From positions 1 to 37,004 of the forward strand of contig JAQXGQ010000138.1 of assembly GCA_029006795.1 (NCBI GenBank): a DNA stretch of 37,004 nt, written 5' to 3'. Shown piece by piece: positions 17,613 to 26,510 of the stretch. Position numbers and translations under genes: made by a program. The notes beneath the pieces were generated by a model. That model was not told the origin of the DNA. It searched no databases and worked only from the letters and a program-made list of their open reading frames with translations. Within the stretch, counting starts at the first letter, position 1. Every line of letters starts with the position of its first letter. The stretch comes from Clostridiales bacterium (GTDB lineage Bacteria; Bacillota; Clostridia; Lachnospirales; Lachnospiraceae).

Positions 17613-20448
17613 AGACAGAAAGTATATTAAAATCAGAGGCGCTAACGAACATAATTTAAAAAATATTGATGTGGACATTCCCCGAGATTCCTTTGTTGTG
17701 CTCACCGGGCTTTCCGGTTCGGGAAAATCTTCTCTGGCATTTGATACCATTTATGCCGAAGGACAGAGAAGATATATGGAATCTTTGTCCTCCTATGCGA
17801 GACAGTTTTTAGGACAGATGGAAAAGCCGAATGTAGAGAAAATCGAGGGGCTTTCTCCGGCGATTTCCATTGACCAGAAATCCACAAACAGGAATCCGCG
17901 TTCTACCGTGGGAACTGTCACAGAGATTTACGATTATTTTCGACTACTCTATGCGAGAGTCGGAATACCCCATTGTCCGAAATGTGGAAGGGAAATAAAA
18001 AAGCAAAGCGTTGACCAGATGGTAGATCAGATTATGGCATTGCCGGAGCGCACGAAGATACAGTTGTTAGCACCGGTGGTGCGAGGACGCAAAGGGGAAC
18101 ATCAGAAACTCTTTGAGCAGGCAAAACGCAGTGGTTACGTCAGGGTTATTGTGGACGGCAATATGTATGAATTGACGGAAGAGATTAAATTAGACAAAAA
18201 TAAAAAACACAATATTGAAATCGTAGTGGACCGTCTTATGATAAAAGAAGGGATTGAAAAGCGTTTGACGGATTCCATTGAAAATGTTCTGGAGTTAGCT
18301 GACGGTAGGATGACTTTAGATATCATAGACGGAGAGCGTATTCAATTTTCTGATAGTTTTTCCTGCCCGGATTGTGGTATCAGTATTGAAGAGATTGAGC
18401 CACGCAGCTTTTCTTTTAACAATCCTTTTGGTGCCTGTCCGACCTGCTTTGGCTTGGGATATAAGATGGAATTTGATATTGATTTGATGATACCGGATAA
18501 AAAGCAGTCTATTTCGGAGGGGGCTATTCAGGTGATGGGCTGGCAGTCCTGTACCGATCCGTCCAGTTTTACCTATGCAATATTAAAGGCATTGACGGAA
18601 GAATATCATTTTTCTTTAGATACACCGTTTCAAGATTACCCGGAAGAAATCAAAAAGATTTTGATTTATGGTACAGACGGAAAAGAAGTGAAGGTTCACT
18701 ATAAGGGAATGAGGGGAGAAGGAATCTATGATGTTGCATTTGAGGGATTACTTCGGAATGTACAGCGCAAGTACCGGGAGACATCCTCTGATACCATGAA
18801 ACAGGAATACGAGCAGTTTATGCGGATTACACCCTGTGAGGAATGTAAAGGACAGCGATTGAAGAAGACGTCTCTTGCCGTGACGGTAGCAGATAAGAAC
18901 ATCTACGAGATTACTTCCATGTCTGTGAAAAAATTAGGTAAATTTTTAGAACAGATGGAGCTGACCCGTCAGCAGCATTTAGTCGGAGATCAGATTTTGA
19001 AAGAAATTCGTGCACGCGTAGGTTTCTTAAATGAGGTGGGACTAGATTATCTGTCCTTATCCCGTGCCACAGGGACTCTTTCCGGCGGGGAGGCGCAGCG
19101 TATCCGCCTTGCTACCCAGATTGGCTCTGGACTCGTGGGGGTTGCCTACATTTTGGATGAGCCGTCCATCGGGCTACACCAGAGAGACAATGATAAACTG
19201 TTAGGGGCTTTAAAAAATTTAAAGGATATGGGAAATACCTTAATCGTAGTGGAGCATGATGAGGATACCATGATGGCAGCGGATTATATTGTGGATATCG
19301 GACCGGGAGCCGGCTCTCATGGTGGAGAAGTGGTGGCGTGTGGAACTGCGGAAGAGATTATGAAGAATCCGAATTCGATTACCGGAGCGTATCTTAGTGG
19401 CAGGATAAAAATACCCATTCCGGCAGAGAGAAGAAAGCCCACCGGTTATCTGACGGTGAAAGGGGCAAGGGAAAATAACCTCAAAAATATTGACGTAAAA
19501 ATTCCATTGGGTGTTATGACTTGTATCACGGGTGTGTCTGGTTCAGGAAAAAGTTCCCTTACCAATGAAATCCTTTATAAGCACCTTGCCAGAGATTTAA
19601 ACCGTGCCCGCTGTATACCGGGAGCCCATGACGGCATCGAGGGGCTTGACCAGTTAGATAAAGTCATTGACATTGATCAGTCGCCTATTGGAAGAACCCC
19701 ACGCTCTAACCCGGCTACCTACACCGGTGTCTTTGATATGATAAGGGATTTGTTTGCTGCTACGCCGGATGCAAAGGCAAGAGGTTATAAGAAAGGAAGA
19801 TTTAGTTTCAATGTCAAGGGCGGACGCTGTGAGGCATGCTCCGGGGATGGTATCCTAAAGATTGAGATGCACTTTCTGCCGGATGTCTATGTCCCTTGTG
19901 AAGTCTGTGGGGGAAAGCGTTATAACCGCGAGACACTGGAAGTGAAATATAAGGGAAAGAGTATCTATGATGTACTAGACATGACTGTGGAAGAGGCATT
20001 GGTTTTTTTCAAAAATGTGCCGTCTATACAGAGGAAGATACAGACCCTTTATGATGTGGGACTTTCTTATATAAAATTGGGACAGCCTTCCACAGAGTTA
20101 TCCGGCGGTGACGCGCAGAGAATCAAACTAGCGACGGAACTTTCAAAGCGGAGTACCGGAAAGACAATTTATATTTTAGACGAGCCTACTACGGGACTTC
20201 ATTTTGCAGATGTACACAAACTCATTGAGATTTTAAGAAGACTATCAGAAGGTGGAAATACGGTGGTTGTCATTGAGCACAATCTCGACGTGATAAAGAC
20301 AGCGGATTATATCATTGATATGGGGCCGGAAGGAGGCGACGGCGGAGGTACAGTTATTGCCTGCGGTACACCGGAAGAAGTTGCCGAAAATGAAAAATCT
20401 TATACGGGATATTATGTGAAAAAATATTTAGAGAAGGAAAAAGAATAA
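17599..20448 (+). CDS. uvrA: Excinuclease ABC subunit A
   Basis: UvrA is the damage-recognition ATPase of nucleotide excision repair. The 949-residue protein has two ABC modules: Walker [15 protein letters not shown] near 33 with signature [12 protein letters not shown] near 490, and Walker [15 protein letters not shown] near 640 with [15 protein letters not shown] near 835. Zinc-binding modules are visible: [10 protein letters not shown] (about 125), the CPDCG...CPTCFG insertion (about 255-283), and CEACSGDG...CEVCGG (about 745-775). The ATG at 17599, with AAGAAGG upstream, lies inside the last codons of the acyltransferase gene in another frame. A terminator follows directly. No separate LexA box was seen, so SOS control probably comes from the uvrB promoter. 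It looks intact. Confidence 0.98.
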   Translation: MKDSKDRKYIKIRGANEHNLKNIDVDIPRDSFVVLTGLSGSGKSSLAFDTIYAEGQRRYMESLSSYARQFLGQMEKPNVEKIEGLSPAISIDQKSTNRNPRSTVGTVTEIYDYFRLLYARVGIPHCPKCGREIKKQSVDQMVDQIMALPERTKIQLLAPVVRGRKGEHQKLFEQAKRSGYVRVIVDGNMYELTEEIKLDKNKKHNIEIVVDRLMIKEGIEKRLTDSIENVLELADGRMTLDIIDGERIQFSDSFSCPDCGISIEEIEPRSFSFNNPFGACPTCFGLGYKMEFDIDLMIPDKKQSISEGAIQVMGWQSCTDPSSFTYAILKALTEEYHFSLDTPFQDYPEEIKKILIYGTDGKEVKVHYKGMRGEGIYDVAFEGLLRNVQRKYRETSSDTMKQEYEQFMRITPCEECKGQRLKKTSLAVTVADKNIYEITSMSVKKLGKFLEQMELTRQQHLVGDQILKEIRARVGFLNEVGLDYLSLSRATGTLSGGEAQRIRLATQIGSGLVGVAYILDEPSIGLHQRDNDKLLGALKNLKDMGNTLIVVEHDEDTMMAADYIVDIGPGAGSHGGEVVACGTAEEIMKNPNSITGAYLSGRIKIPIPAERRKPTGYLTVKGARENNLKNIDVKIPLGVMTCITGVSGSGKSSLTNEILYKHLARDLNRARCIPGAHDGIEGLDQLDKVIDIDQSPIGRTPRSNPATYTGVFDMIRDLFAATPDAKARGYKKGRFSFNVKGGRCEACSGDGILKIEMHFLPDVYVPCEVCGGKRYNRETLEVKYKGKSIYDVLDMTVEEALVFFKNVPSIQRKIQTLYDVGLSYIKLGQPSTELSGGDAQRIKLATELSKRSTGKTIYILDEPTTGLHFADVHKLIEILRRLSEGGNTVVVIEHNLDVIKTADYIIDMGPEGGDGGGTVIACGTPEEVAENEKSYTGYYVKKYLEKEKE

Positions 20449-20467
20449 AGTTAATATGAGAGCAATA

Positions 20468-20502
20468 GAAAAAGAGTACAGTGGATGGCTGTACTCTTTT
20501 TC
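20468..20502 (+). terminator. Rho-independent terminator after uvrA
   Basis: GAAAAAGAGTACAG (20468-20481) pairs with CTGTACTCTTTTTC (20489-20502), a 14-bp perfect stem with loop TGGATGG, ending in T's. Because the left arm is A-rich it could also act on the minus strand. Confidence 0.9.
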
Positions 20503-20550
20503 CGTAAATTGCAAATAAAACGTGGATAAAATAAATATTACAAAAAATTT

Positions 20551-20679
20551 GGGGAGTACTTCCTGAATTTCTTCGCAGAAATCCAGGAAGCATGAGTTAT
20601 GAAAAATTATACTTTGCTATCAGACTCTCGTCCGATATGATACATCCAGTTTGTAACAGGTGTATCAGCTAGTACTCTT
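20551..20679. other. Candidate structured element in the uvrA-mbl gap (possible small RNA)
   Basis: The 500-base gap 20449-20950 has no gene. Within it, GGGAGTACT (20552-20560) can pair with AGTACTCTT (20671-20679), with two G-U pairs. This encloses two hairpins. One is CTTCCTGAATTTC (20559-20571) with GAAATCCAGGAAG (20578-20590), one mismatch. The other is TGATACATCC (20638-20647) with AGGTGTATCA (20658-20667), one or two mismatches. Two arms share bases 20559-20560, so not all pairs form at once. TTGCAA at 20509-20514 with TAAATA at 20532-20537 is a weak promoter candidate whose start would fall at the outer helix. It matches no riboswitch class I recognise. Strand is undecided. Confidence 0.35.
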
Positions 20680-20801
20680 AAAATATAAAATATAAATGTG
20701 ACGGTTCTGTGAAAAGAATATGAAAAATGTGCAAAATAAGAAAAAAAGAATGAAGAATTTCTTATTTTTTTTGAAAATGCCATTTCCTATTAAAAAAACC
20801 T

Positions 20802-20829
20802 TTGAAAAATCCCAGTTTTTGTATATAAT
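20802..20829 (+). promoter_or_regulatory. Sigma-A promoter for mbl
   Basis: TTGAAA (20802-20807), a 16-base spacer and TATAAT (20824-20829) precede mbl. The leader from about 20836 to the ATG at 20951 would be about 115 bases. The structured element at 20551-20679 lies upstream of this promoter and would not be in this transcript. Confidence 0.7.
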
Positions 20830-20950
20830 AGGACTGAATATGTAAAAATATGATTAAATGCGTTTCTATGTCCAATTGGAAATGGAAAAGTTTACCGGAA
20901 ATGATTTCCATAAATATGAGTTACAGAAAGTGAAAGGGGCAGGATTTAAA

Positions 20951-21946
20951 ATGATGAGCACAGATATTGGTATCGATCTTGGTACTGCAAGCATATTGGT
21001 TTATATTAAGGGAAAAGGTGTTGTTTTAAAGGAGCCGTCTGTAGTGGCTTTTGATCGTGATACAAACAAGATTAAGGCAATTGGTGAGGAAGCCAGGTTG
21101 ATGCTTGGTAGAACACCGGGAAACATTGTGGCAGTCAGACCACTTCGTCAGGGCGTTATCTCTGATTATCAGGTAACAGAGAAGATGATTAAGTATTTTA
21201 TCCAGAAAGCGCTCGGTAAGAAGACTTTCCGCAAACCGCGAATCAGTGTCTGCGTGCCAAGTGGTGTCACTGAAGTGGAGAAGAAAGCTGTGGAGGATGC
21301 AACCTACCAGGCTGGTGCAAGAGAGGTGGCAATTATAGAGGAGCCAATCGCAGCAGCAATTGGTGCAGGGATTGACATTGCAAGACCTTGCGGAAATATG
21401 ATTGTAGATATCGGAGGCGGTACGGCAGATATCGCAGTGATTTCTCTGGGAGGTTCTGTAGTAAGTACCTCTATTAAGATTGCCGGGGATGACTTTGATG
21501 AGGCAATTGTCCGTTATATGAGAAAGAAACATAATCTTCTCATCGGTGAGAGAACGGCAGAGGATATTAAAATAAAGATAGGAACCTGTTTTCCGTTAGC
21601 GCAGAATGAGACAATGGATGTCCGTGGACGTAATTTAGTGACCGGACTTCCAAAGACGGTAACAGTTTCTTCTGAAGAGACGGAAGAGGCACTTAGAGAG
21701 CCGACGCTTCAGATTGTAGAAGCGGTTCATTCTGTATTGGAGAAAACTCCGCCAGAGTTAGCAGCAGATGTTGCGGACAGAGGAATCGTATTGACTGGAG
21801 GAGGTGCTCTTCTCCGTGGTTTAGAGGAATTGATCGAGGATAGAACAGGCATTAATACCATGACAGCAGACGAGCCAATGACCTGTGTTGCTATCGGAAC
21901 CGGTAAATATGTAGAATTTTTATCAGGAAAACGTGATGAGGATTAA
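20951..21946 (+). CDS. mbl: Rod-shape actin homologue Mbl (MreB family)
   Basis: MreB-family filaments guide cell-wall synthesis along the cylinder of the cell. The 331-residue protein begins MMSTDIGIDLGTASILVYIKG and has the actin-fold phosphate loops GIDLGTA (1) and NMIVDIGGGTADIAVISLGG (2, near 155). The adenosine segment is GIVLTGGGALLRGLEELIE (near 282). The frame is open 93 bases further upstream, but AGGA at 20941 and family homology fix the start at 20951 or 20954. Naming it Mbl rather than MreB rests on gene order: mbl-flhO-flhP is the B. subtilis order, and mreC/mreD are absent here. It has its own promoter, and its stop codon overlaps the sigma-D promoter of the flagellar genes. 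Confidence 0.92.
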   Translation: MMSTDIGIDLGTASILVYIKGKGVVLKEPSVVAFDRDTNKIKAIGEEARLMLGRTPGNIVAVRPLRQGVISDYQVTEKMIKYFIQKALGKKTFRKPRISVCVPSGVTEVEKKAVEDATYQAGAREVAIIEEPIAAAIGAGIDIARPCGNMIVDIGGGTADIAVISLGGSVVSTSIKIAGDDFDEAIVRYMRKKHNLLIGERTAEDIKIKIGTCFPLAQNETMDVRGRNLVTGLPKTVTVSSEETEEALREPTLQIVEAVHSVLEKTPPELAADVADRGIVLTGGGALLRGLEELIEDRTGINTMTADEPMTCVAIGTGKYVEFLSGKRDED

Positions 21947-21970
21947 GGTTTTGGTACTTTATGCCGATAT
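21944..21970 (+). promoter_or_regulatory. Sigma-D (sigma-28/FliA) flagellar promoter for flhO-flhP-flgJ
   Basis: TAAG (21944-21947), a 15-base spacer and GCCGATAT (21963-21970) match the flagellar consensus TAAA-N15-GCCGATA(A/T) almost perfectly. The -35 element includes the TAA stop codon of mbl. The leader to the ATG at 22047 holds a small hairpin, GGCGG-AAAG-CCGCC at 22004-22017. Confidence 0.88.
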
Positions 21971-22046
21971 ATAATTAGAAATTTTTGTGGCGTATAAACC
22001 GGAGGCGGAAAGCCGCCGCTACAGAGATGACAGAAGGAGAAGTCAT

Positions 22047-22841
22047 ATGGTAAAAGGATTGTATACTGCATGGACAGGAATGATAAACGAGCAGAACAGG
22101 TTGGATATTCTTTCCAACAATTTGGCAAATGCAGATACCAATGGATATAAGAAAGAGGGAGCGACCAGTCAGACTTTTGCAGATGAACTGGCGGTTAAGA
22201 TAAAAGATACATCCTATTATGGGATGCCACAAAAGCTTGGCGGAATAAGTATGGGAGTTCATATTGGTGAAACCTATACAGATTACAGTCAGGGCAATTA
22301 TAAAGTTACAGATGGAACCACAGATTTTGCCTTAGATGGCAATGGCTTCTTTGCGATTGAATATACCGACAAACAGGGAAACACTTCCGTAAAATACACT
22401 CGTGACGGTGCTTTCACTGTAAATACGGCAGGATATCTTGTGACGAAAGACGGCGATTATGTACTGAATCAGAACGGAGCTTTAAATGGAACAGCAGGTG
22501 CACGTATTCAGTTAGATCCTAATGCAACAATCACGGTAGATGAGATGGGGAATATTTTCCAGAATGATGTTCAGGTGGCAACAATCGGTGTAGTTGATTT
22601 TGAGGATTATAATTATCTTGCGAAGTTTGGCGAGAATATGTACGATATGGTGGAGGGAGGAACAAGAATTGCATCCGAGGCAAAAGTGAACCAGGGATGT
22701 ATTGAAGCCTCCAATGTGAATGTGGTATCGGAGATGGTAAATATGATTACCATCACAAGAGCATATCAGGCAGGACAGAAAGTTATCAATGCAGTGGATG
22801 AAACGTTAGATAAAGCAGTAAACCAGGTTGGAAAGGTGTAA
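22047..22841 (+). CDS. flhO: Flagellar hook-basal body (rod) protein FlhO
   Basis: This is a distal or proximal rod subunit of the FlgF/FlgG family, exported by the flagellar type III system. The 264-residue protein begins MVKGLYTAWTGMINEQNRLDILSNNLANADTNGYKK, the classic rod-protein N-terminus with the SNNLAN motif. It ends in a helix QGCIEASNVNVVSEMVNMITITRAYQAGQKVI typical of FlgF/FlgG/FlgE. The open frame begins at 21987, but AAGGAG 8 bases before the ATG at 22047 and the family start decide for 22047. It is followed after 17 bases by flhP. It sits behind a sigma-D promoter and after mbl, as in B. subtilis; FlgF is an alternative name. Confidence 0.92.
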   Translation: MVKGLYTAWTGMINEQNRLDILSNNLANADTNGYKKEGATSQTFADELAVKIKDTSYYGMPQKLGGISMGVHIGETYTDYSQGNYKVTDGTTDFALDGNGFFAIEYTDKQGNTSVKYTRDGAFTVNTAGYLVTKDGDYVLNQNGALNGTAGARIQLDPNATITVDEMGNIFQNDVQVATIGVVDFEDYNYLAKFGENMYDMVEGGTRIASEAKVNQGCIEASNVNVVSEMVNMITITRAYQAGQKVINAVDETLDKAVNQVGKV

Positions 22842-22858
22842 ACGGAGGGAACTAAATT

Positions 22859-23674
22859 ATGATGAGAGCATTATATACTGCGGCAACCGGAATGATTGCA
22901 CAGCAGTCCAATGTGGATAACATTTCAAACAACTTATCCAATGTAAATACCGTAGGCTATAAAGCACAGAAAACAGAGTTTAAATCACTGTTATACCAAA
23001 CAATTCAGACGAGAACCACAAGTGCTAACGGAGAAGAAAAACCGATTTCAGCACAGGTTGGTCTGGGAACTAGAGTAGCATCCAATACATCTATTTTTAC
23101 ACAGGGAGCTCCTCAGGCAACAGAGAATATGACAGACTTTATGCTTGATGGCGAAGGCTTTTTTGCAGTACGTGGAGCGGATGGAGAGACATATTACACC
23201 AGAGCAGGTAACTTTACATGGGCAGTAAACGGAAATGCCATTCGTCTGACGACACCGGAAGGTTATCCGGTATTAGACAGTAACGGAAATGAAATTACAC
23301 TTCCTGCAGGGGTAAGTTCCGGCCAGGTGGTTGTTTCAAGTGATGGTGCTTTTGGATATTATAATGCGAATGGTCAGTATGTAGATATGAACCGTAGGTT
23401 TGGTATTTACCAGTTTAATAATCCAGCAGGCTTAGAGAAAGAGGGGTCAAACCTTTTGTCTGAAACACCGGCATCCGGTGAGCCTTTGAATGAAGCAACT
23501 AATAACAATGTGATTCCAAGCAAAGTATTGCAGGGGTATTTGGAGAGCTCTAACGTACAGGTGGCAGATGAGATGGTAAATATGATTATCGCACAGCGTG
23601 CATACCAGTTAAATTCCAAAGCTATCAATGCAGCGGATGAAATGTTAGAGCAGGCAAACAATTTGAGACGTTAG
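22859..23674 (+). CDS. flhP: Flagellar rod protein FlhP / FlgG
   Basis: This second rod subunit, 271 residues, starts MMRALYTAATGMIAQQSNVDNISNNLSNVNTVGYKAQKTEF and ends LESSNVQVADEMVNMIIAQRAYQLNSKAINAADEMLEQ. Both ends are diagnostic for the FlgG group. The central domain has FMLDGEGFFAVRGADGETYYTRAGNF. GGAGGG lies 9 bases before the first ATG; the second ATG at 22862 could also serve. As the second of two tandem FlgF/FlgG-type genes it fits FlhP, or FlgG in Gram-negative naming. flgJ follows after about 20 bases, so the three genes share the sigma-D transcript. Confidence 0.93.
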   Translation: MMRALYTAATGMIAQQSNVDNISNNLSNVNTVGYKAQKTEFKSLLYQTIQTRTTSANGEEKPISAQVGLGTRVASNTSIFTQGAPQATENMTDFMLDGEGFFAVRGADGETYYTRAGNFTWAVNGNAIRLTTPEGYPVLDSNGNEITLPAGVSSGQVVVSSDGAFGYYNANGQYVDMNRRFGIYQFNNPAGLEKEGSNLLSETPASGEPLNEATNNNVIPSKVLQGYLESSNVQVADEMVNMIIAQRAYQLNSKAINAADEMLEQANNLRR

Positions 23675-23696
23675 TTTTAGGAAAGGATAGAATGTG

Positions 23697-24050
23697 ATGT
23701 CAATAGATGGAATATCTTCTCTTGCGGATACAAGCAAAAATACAGTAGCATCAAACAATGTATCGTCTCTGCAAGGCTCTTTGAAAAACATATCCTCCGA
23801 GTCTTCAGATGAAGAATTATTGCAGGTATGCAAGGATTTTGAATCTTATTTTGTAGAGGAGATTTTGAAGGAAGTTAAGGAGGCTATGATAGAGGAGGAC
23901 AAAGAGGAGGACAGTTCTCTTTCTACACTGACAGATTACCATATGGACGGTGTTATCGAACTGGTAGCAGATGAACTGGTAGACGAAGTAGGAACAAATT
24001 TTACCCAGCAGTTGTTTGAACAGATGAAGAGAAATTATAACATCGAGTAA
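23697..24050 (+). CDS. flgJ: FlgJ-type rod-binding protein (N-terminal domain only)
   Basis: This 117-residue acidic protein carries the rod-binding domain of FlgJ, the cap that helps assemble rod subunits: LLQVCKDFESYFVEEILKEVKEAM (about 42-65) followed by the short C-terminal helix VGTNFTQQLFEQMKRNYNIE. The peptidoglycan-hydrolase half of Gram-negative FlgJ is absent, which is usual in Firmicutes. A GTG at 23694 directly precedes the ATG at 23697; AAAGGA upstream suits the ATG better. It closes the flhO-flhP operon and is followed by a hairpin terminator candidate. Confidence 0.88.
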   Translation: MSIDGISSLADTSKNTVASNNVSSLQGSLKNISSESSDEELLQVCKDFESYFVEEILKEVKEAMIEEDKEEDSSLSTLTDYHMDGVIELVADELVDEVGTNFTQQLFEQMKRNYNIE

Positions 24051-24111
24051 AAAATATAAAAAGTTTGATATAGCAGTGTGAGTTTGATAAAATACAAGAA
24101 AAGCAGAAAAT

Positions 24112-24153
24112 AAAATGCAGTCGGGTATTTTTGTCGAAAACACACTGCTTTTT
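24112..24153 (+). terminator. Likely terminator of the flagellar operon
   Basis: AAAATGCAGT (24112-24121) pairs with ACTGCTTTTT (24144-24153) with one mismatch and a 22-base loop, ending in T's. An alternative arm is AAAAGCAG at about 24100. The stem overlaps the 5' extension of the recD2 frame, which argues that recD2 starts downstream. Confidence 0.6.
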
Positions 24154-24213
24154 ATTTATGCAAGTAGTGAGAAAATCGAGGGCTTTGGAAGAACGAAAGC
24201 CTTGTCTACAGGG

Positions 24214-26439
24214 ATGGAGTATGTTTTGGAAAAATTAGCGGGATATGTTGAGCATATTATTTACAGAAACGCAGATAATGGATATACGGTTTTGAATCTG
24301 GTGAGTGGAGAAGAGGAAATTACATGCGTTGGGATATTTTCTGCGATAGCAGAGGGAGAAAACATTGAAGCAACGGGAGAATACACAGATCACCCTACTT
24401 ACGGCAAGCAGTTCAAGGTAGAAAGTTTTGAGGAAAAGGCACCGGAGGATGAAGAAGCAATTGAGCGCTATTTAGGTTCCGGGGCGATTAAAGGAATTGG
24501 TCTTGCTTTGGCAGCGAGGATTGTGCGCCGTTTTAAGGAGGATACGTTTCGTATTATTGAGGAAGAACCAGAGCGGTTAGCGGAGATAAAAGGAATCAGC
24601 CAGAGAAAAGCGATGGAGATTGCTAGTCAGGTCAATGAGAAACGGGATTTGCGTCAGGCAATGATATTTTTGCAGCAATATGGAATTACCATGAATCTGG
24701 CGGTAAAAGTATATCAGGCATACGGTCAGGAGGTTTATGGAATTATCAAGGAAAATCCCTACCGTCTGGCAGATGATATTGAAGGTGTAGGCTTTCGTAC
24801 TGCAGATGAAATTGCTGCGCGAGTAGGAATTCGCATGGATTCTGATTTCCGGGTGAAAAGTGGTATCCTTTATATCTTACTGCAGGCAACGGGTGAAGGG
24901 CATACCTACCTGCCGGAGGAAGAACTGACAAGGCGGGCGGCAAGACTTTTGGAAGTAGAAACAGCACAGATTGAAAAGCAGTATATGGATTTGGCGATAG
25001 AGCGGAAAATCATTTTAAAACAGATGGAAAGACCAGAAGGAACGGAGACACAGATATATGCTTCTACTTTCTATTATATGGAGGCGAACACTGCTGCTAT
25101 GCTGAAAGAATTGAATGTCAGCTATGATGTGCCGGAAATTGAGATTGAGCAGAGAATACGCAGTATTGAAAAACAGACCGGCATGGAGTTAGATGAACAT
25201 CAGGTGATGGCGGTGAAGGAAGCGGTGCGCAATGGACTGCTGATTATTACAGGAGGTCCTGGAACAGGAAAAACAACTACGATTAACACGATTATCAAAT
25301 ATTTTGAACTAGAGGGGCTTGACATTTTTCTCGCAGCCCCTACCGGGCGTGCAGCAAAACGTATGAGTGAGACTACCGGGTTTGAGGCAAAAACAGTACA
25401 CCGTATGTTAGAATTGAATGGTGGAGTGGAGGAAACTACCGGGTTTGAAAGAAATGAGCAGAATCCGTTAGAGACGGATGTAATTATTGTGGATGAGATG
25501 TCTATGGTGGATATTAATCTGATGTATTCTTTGCTGAAAGCCATTGCTGTGGGCACAAGGTTGATTTTGGTGGGGGACGTAAATCAGCTTCCGAGTGTGG
25601 GCCCCGGAAGCGTATTACGAGATATCATACAGTCTCACGTCTGTAATGTGGTGATGCTGACAAAGATTTTCAGGCAGGCTTCCACTAGCGATATCATTGT
25701 GAATGCGCACAAGATTAATCACGGTGAAGAAGTGGTGTTAGATAACAAGAGTATGGATTTCTTTTTCCTGAAACGGTATGACGCAGATGTAATTATTAAT
25801 GTGGTTTTACAGCTAGTGAAACAGAAACTGCCTAAATTTGTGGATGCAACACCCTATGATATTCAGATTCTGACACCTATGCGAAAGGGGTTGTTAGGTG
25901 TAGAACGGCTGAATGGTATTTTGCAGAAGTATTTGAATCCTCCTCTTAGCAGTAAAGCGGAAAAGGAACATGGGGAAATGGTTTTCCGTGAAGGCGATAA
26001 GGTAATGCAGACAAAGAACAATTATCAGTTGGAGTGGGAAATCCGAAGTCCTTATGGACTTTCCATAGACAAGGGGATGGGAATTTTTAACGGTGACATG
26101 GGAATTATCCGTCAGATTAATGATTTTGCGGAGCAGATGATTATCGAGTTTGATGAGGGCAGAATGGTGGAATATCCTTATAAACTTTTAGATGAGTTAG
26201 AACTTGCCTATGCTATTACCATACATAAATCCCAGGGAAGTGAATATCCAGCAGTGGTGATACCGCTTTTAAGCGGGCCTGCAATGTTGATGAATCGAAA
26301 CCTGATTTATACGGCGGTGACAAGGGCGAGAAAGTGCGTTACTCTTGTGGGAAATGAAATGACTTTTTATCAGATGGTACAGAACACTTCCCAACAGAAA
26401 CGTTACAGTGGACTTAGGGATAGATTAAGGGAAAATTAA
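24214..26439 (+). CDS. recD2: RecD2-type helicase (RecD/TraA family)
   Basis: This 5'-3' DNA helicase of the stand-alone RecD2 family is linked to DNA repair and replication-fork processing. The 741-residue protein starts MEYVLEKLAGYVEHIIYRNADNGYTVLNL, an OB-like N-terminal domain. It then has helix-hairpin-helix segments (IKGIGLALAARIV, DIEGVGFRTADEIAARVGI), Walker A ITGGPGTGKTTTINTI near 355, IVDEMSMVD, VGDVNQLPSVGPG and the C-terminal helicase motif AITIHKSQGSEYPAVVIP. The frame runs back to 24115, but that stretch overlaps a terminator hairpin. Neither ATG has a strong ribosome binding site, so the start is uncertain (a TTG at 24202 is also possible). No recB or recC is nearby, fitting RecD2. 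Confidence 0.93.
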   Translation: MEYVLEKLAGYVEHIIYRNADNGYTVLNLVSGEEEITCVGIFSAIAEGENIEATGEYTDHPTYGKQFKVESFEEKAPEDEEAIERYLGSGAIKGIGLALAARIVRRFKEDTFRIIEEEPERLAEIKGISQRKAMEIASQVNEKRDLRQAMIFLQQYGITMNLAVKVYQAYGQEVYGIIKENPYRLADDIEGVGFRTADEIAARVGIRMDSDFRVKSGILYILLQATGEGHTYLPEEELTRRAARLLEVETAQIEKQYMDLAIERKIILKQMERPEGTETQIYASTFYYMEANTAAMLKELNVSYDVPEIEIEQRIRSIEKQTGMELDEHQVMAVKEAVRNGLLIITGGPGTGKTTTINTIIKYFELEGLDIFLAAPTGRAAKRMSETTGFEAKTVHRMLELNGGVEETTGFERNEQNPLETDVIIVDEMSMVDINLMYSLLKAIAVGTRLILVGDVNQLPSVGPGSVLRDIIQSHVCNVVMLTKIFRQASTSDIIVNAHKINHGEEVVLDNKSMDFFFLKRYDADVIINVVLQLVKQKLPKFVDATPYDIQILTPMRKGLLGVERLNGILQKYLNPPLSSKAEKEHGEMVFREGDKVMQTKNNYQLEWEIRSPYGLSIDKGMGIFNGDMGIIRQINDFAEQMIIEFDEGRMVEYPYKLLDELELAYAITIHKSQGSEYPAVVIPLLSGPAMLMNRNLIYTAVTRARKCVTLVGNEMTFYQMVQNTSQQKRYSGLRDRLREN

Positions 26440-26510
26440 GAAAAAGTTTATGGTATACAGGAAGCAAACGTGTTATGCTCTTTTCTGGGAGAGATTTGGA
26501 AAGGGTTTTT

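Noticed and set aside
20551-20679. Assignment of the hairpin region to a known riboswitch, T-box, tRNA, tmRNA or SRP RNA
   Set aside because: None of the conserved core sequences I know for these classes is present, and it lies upstream of the mbl promoter.
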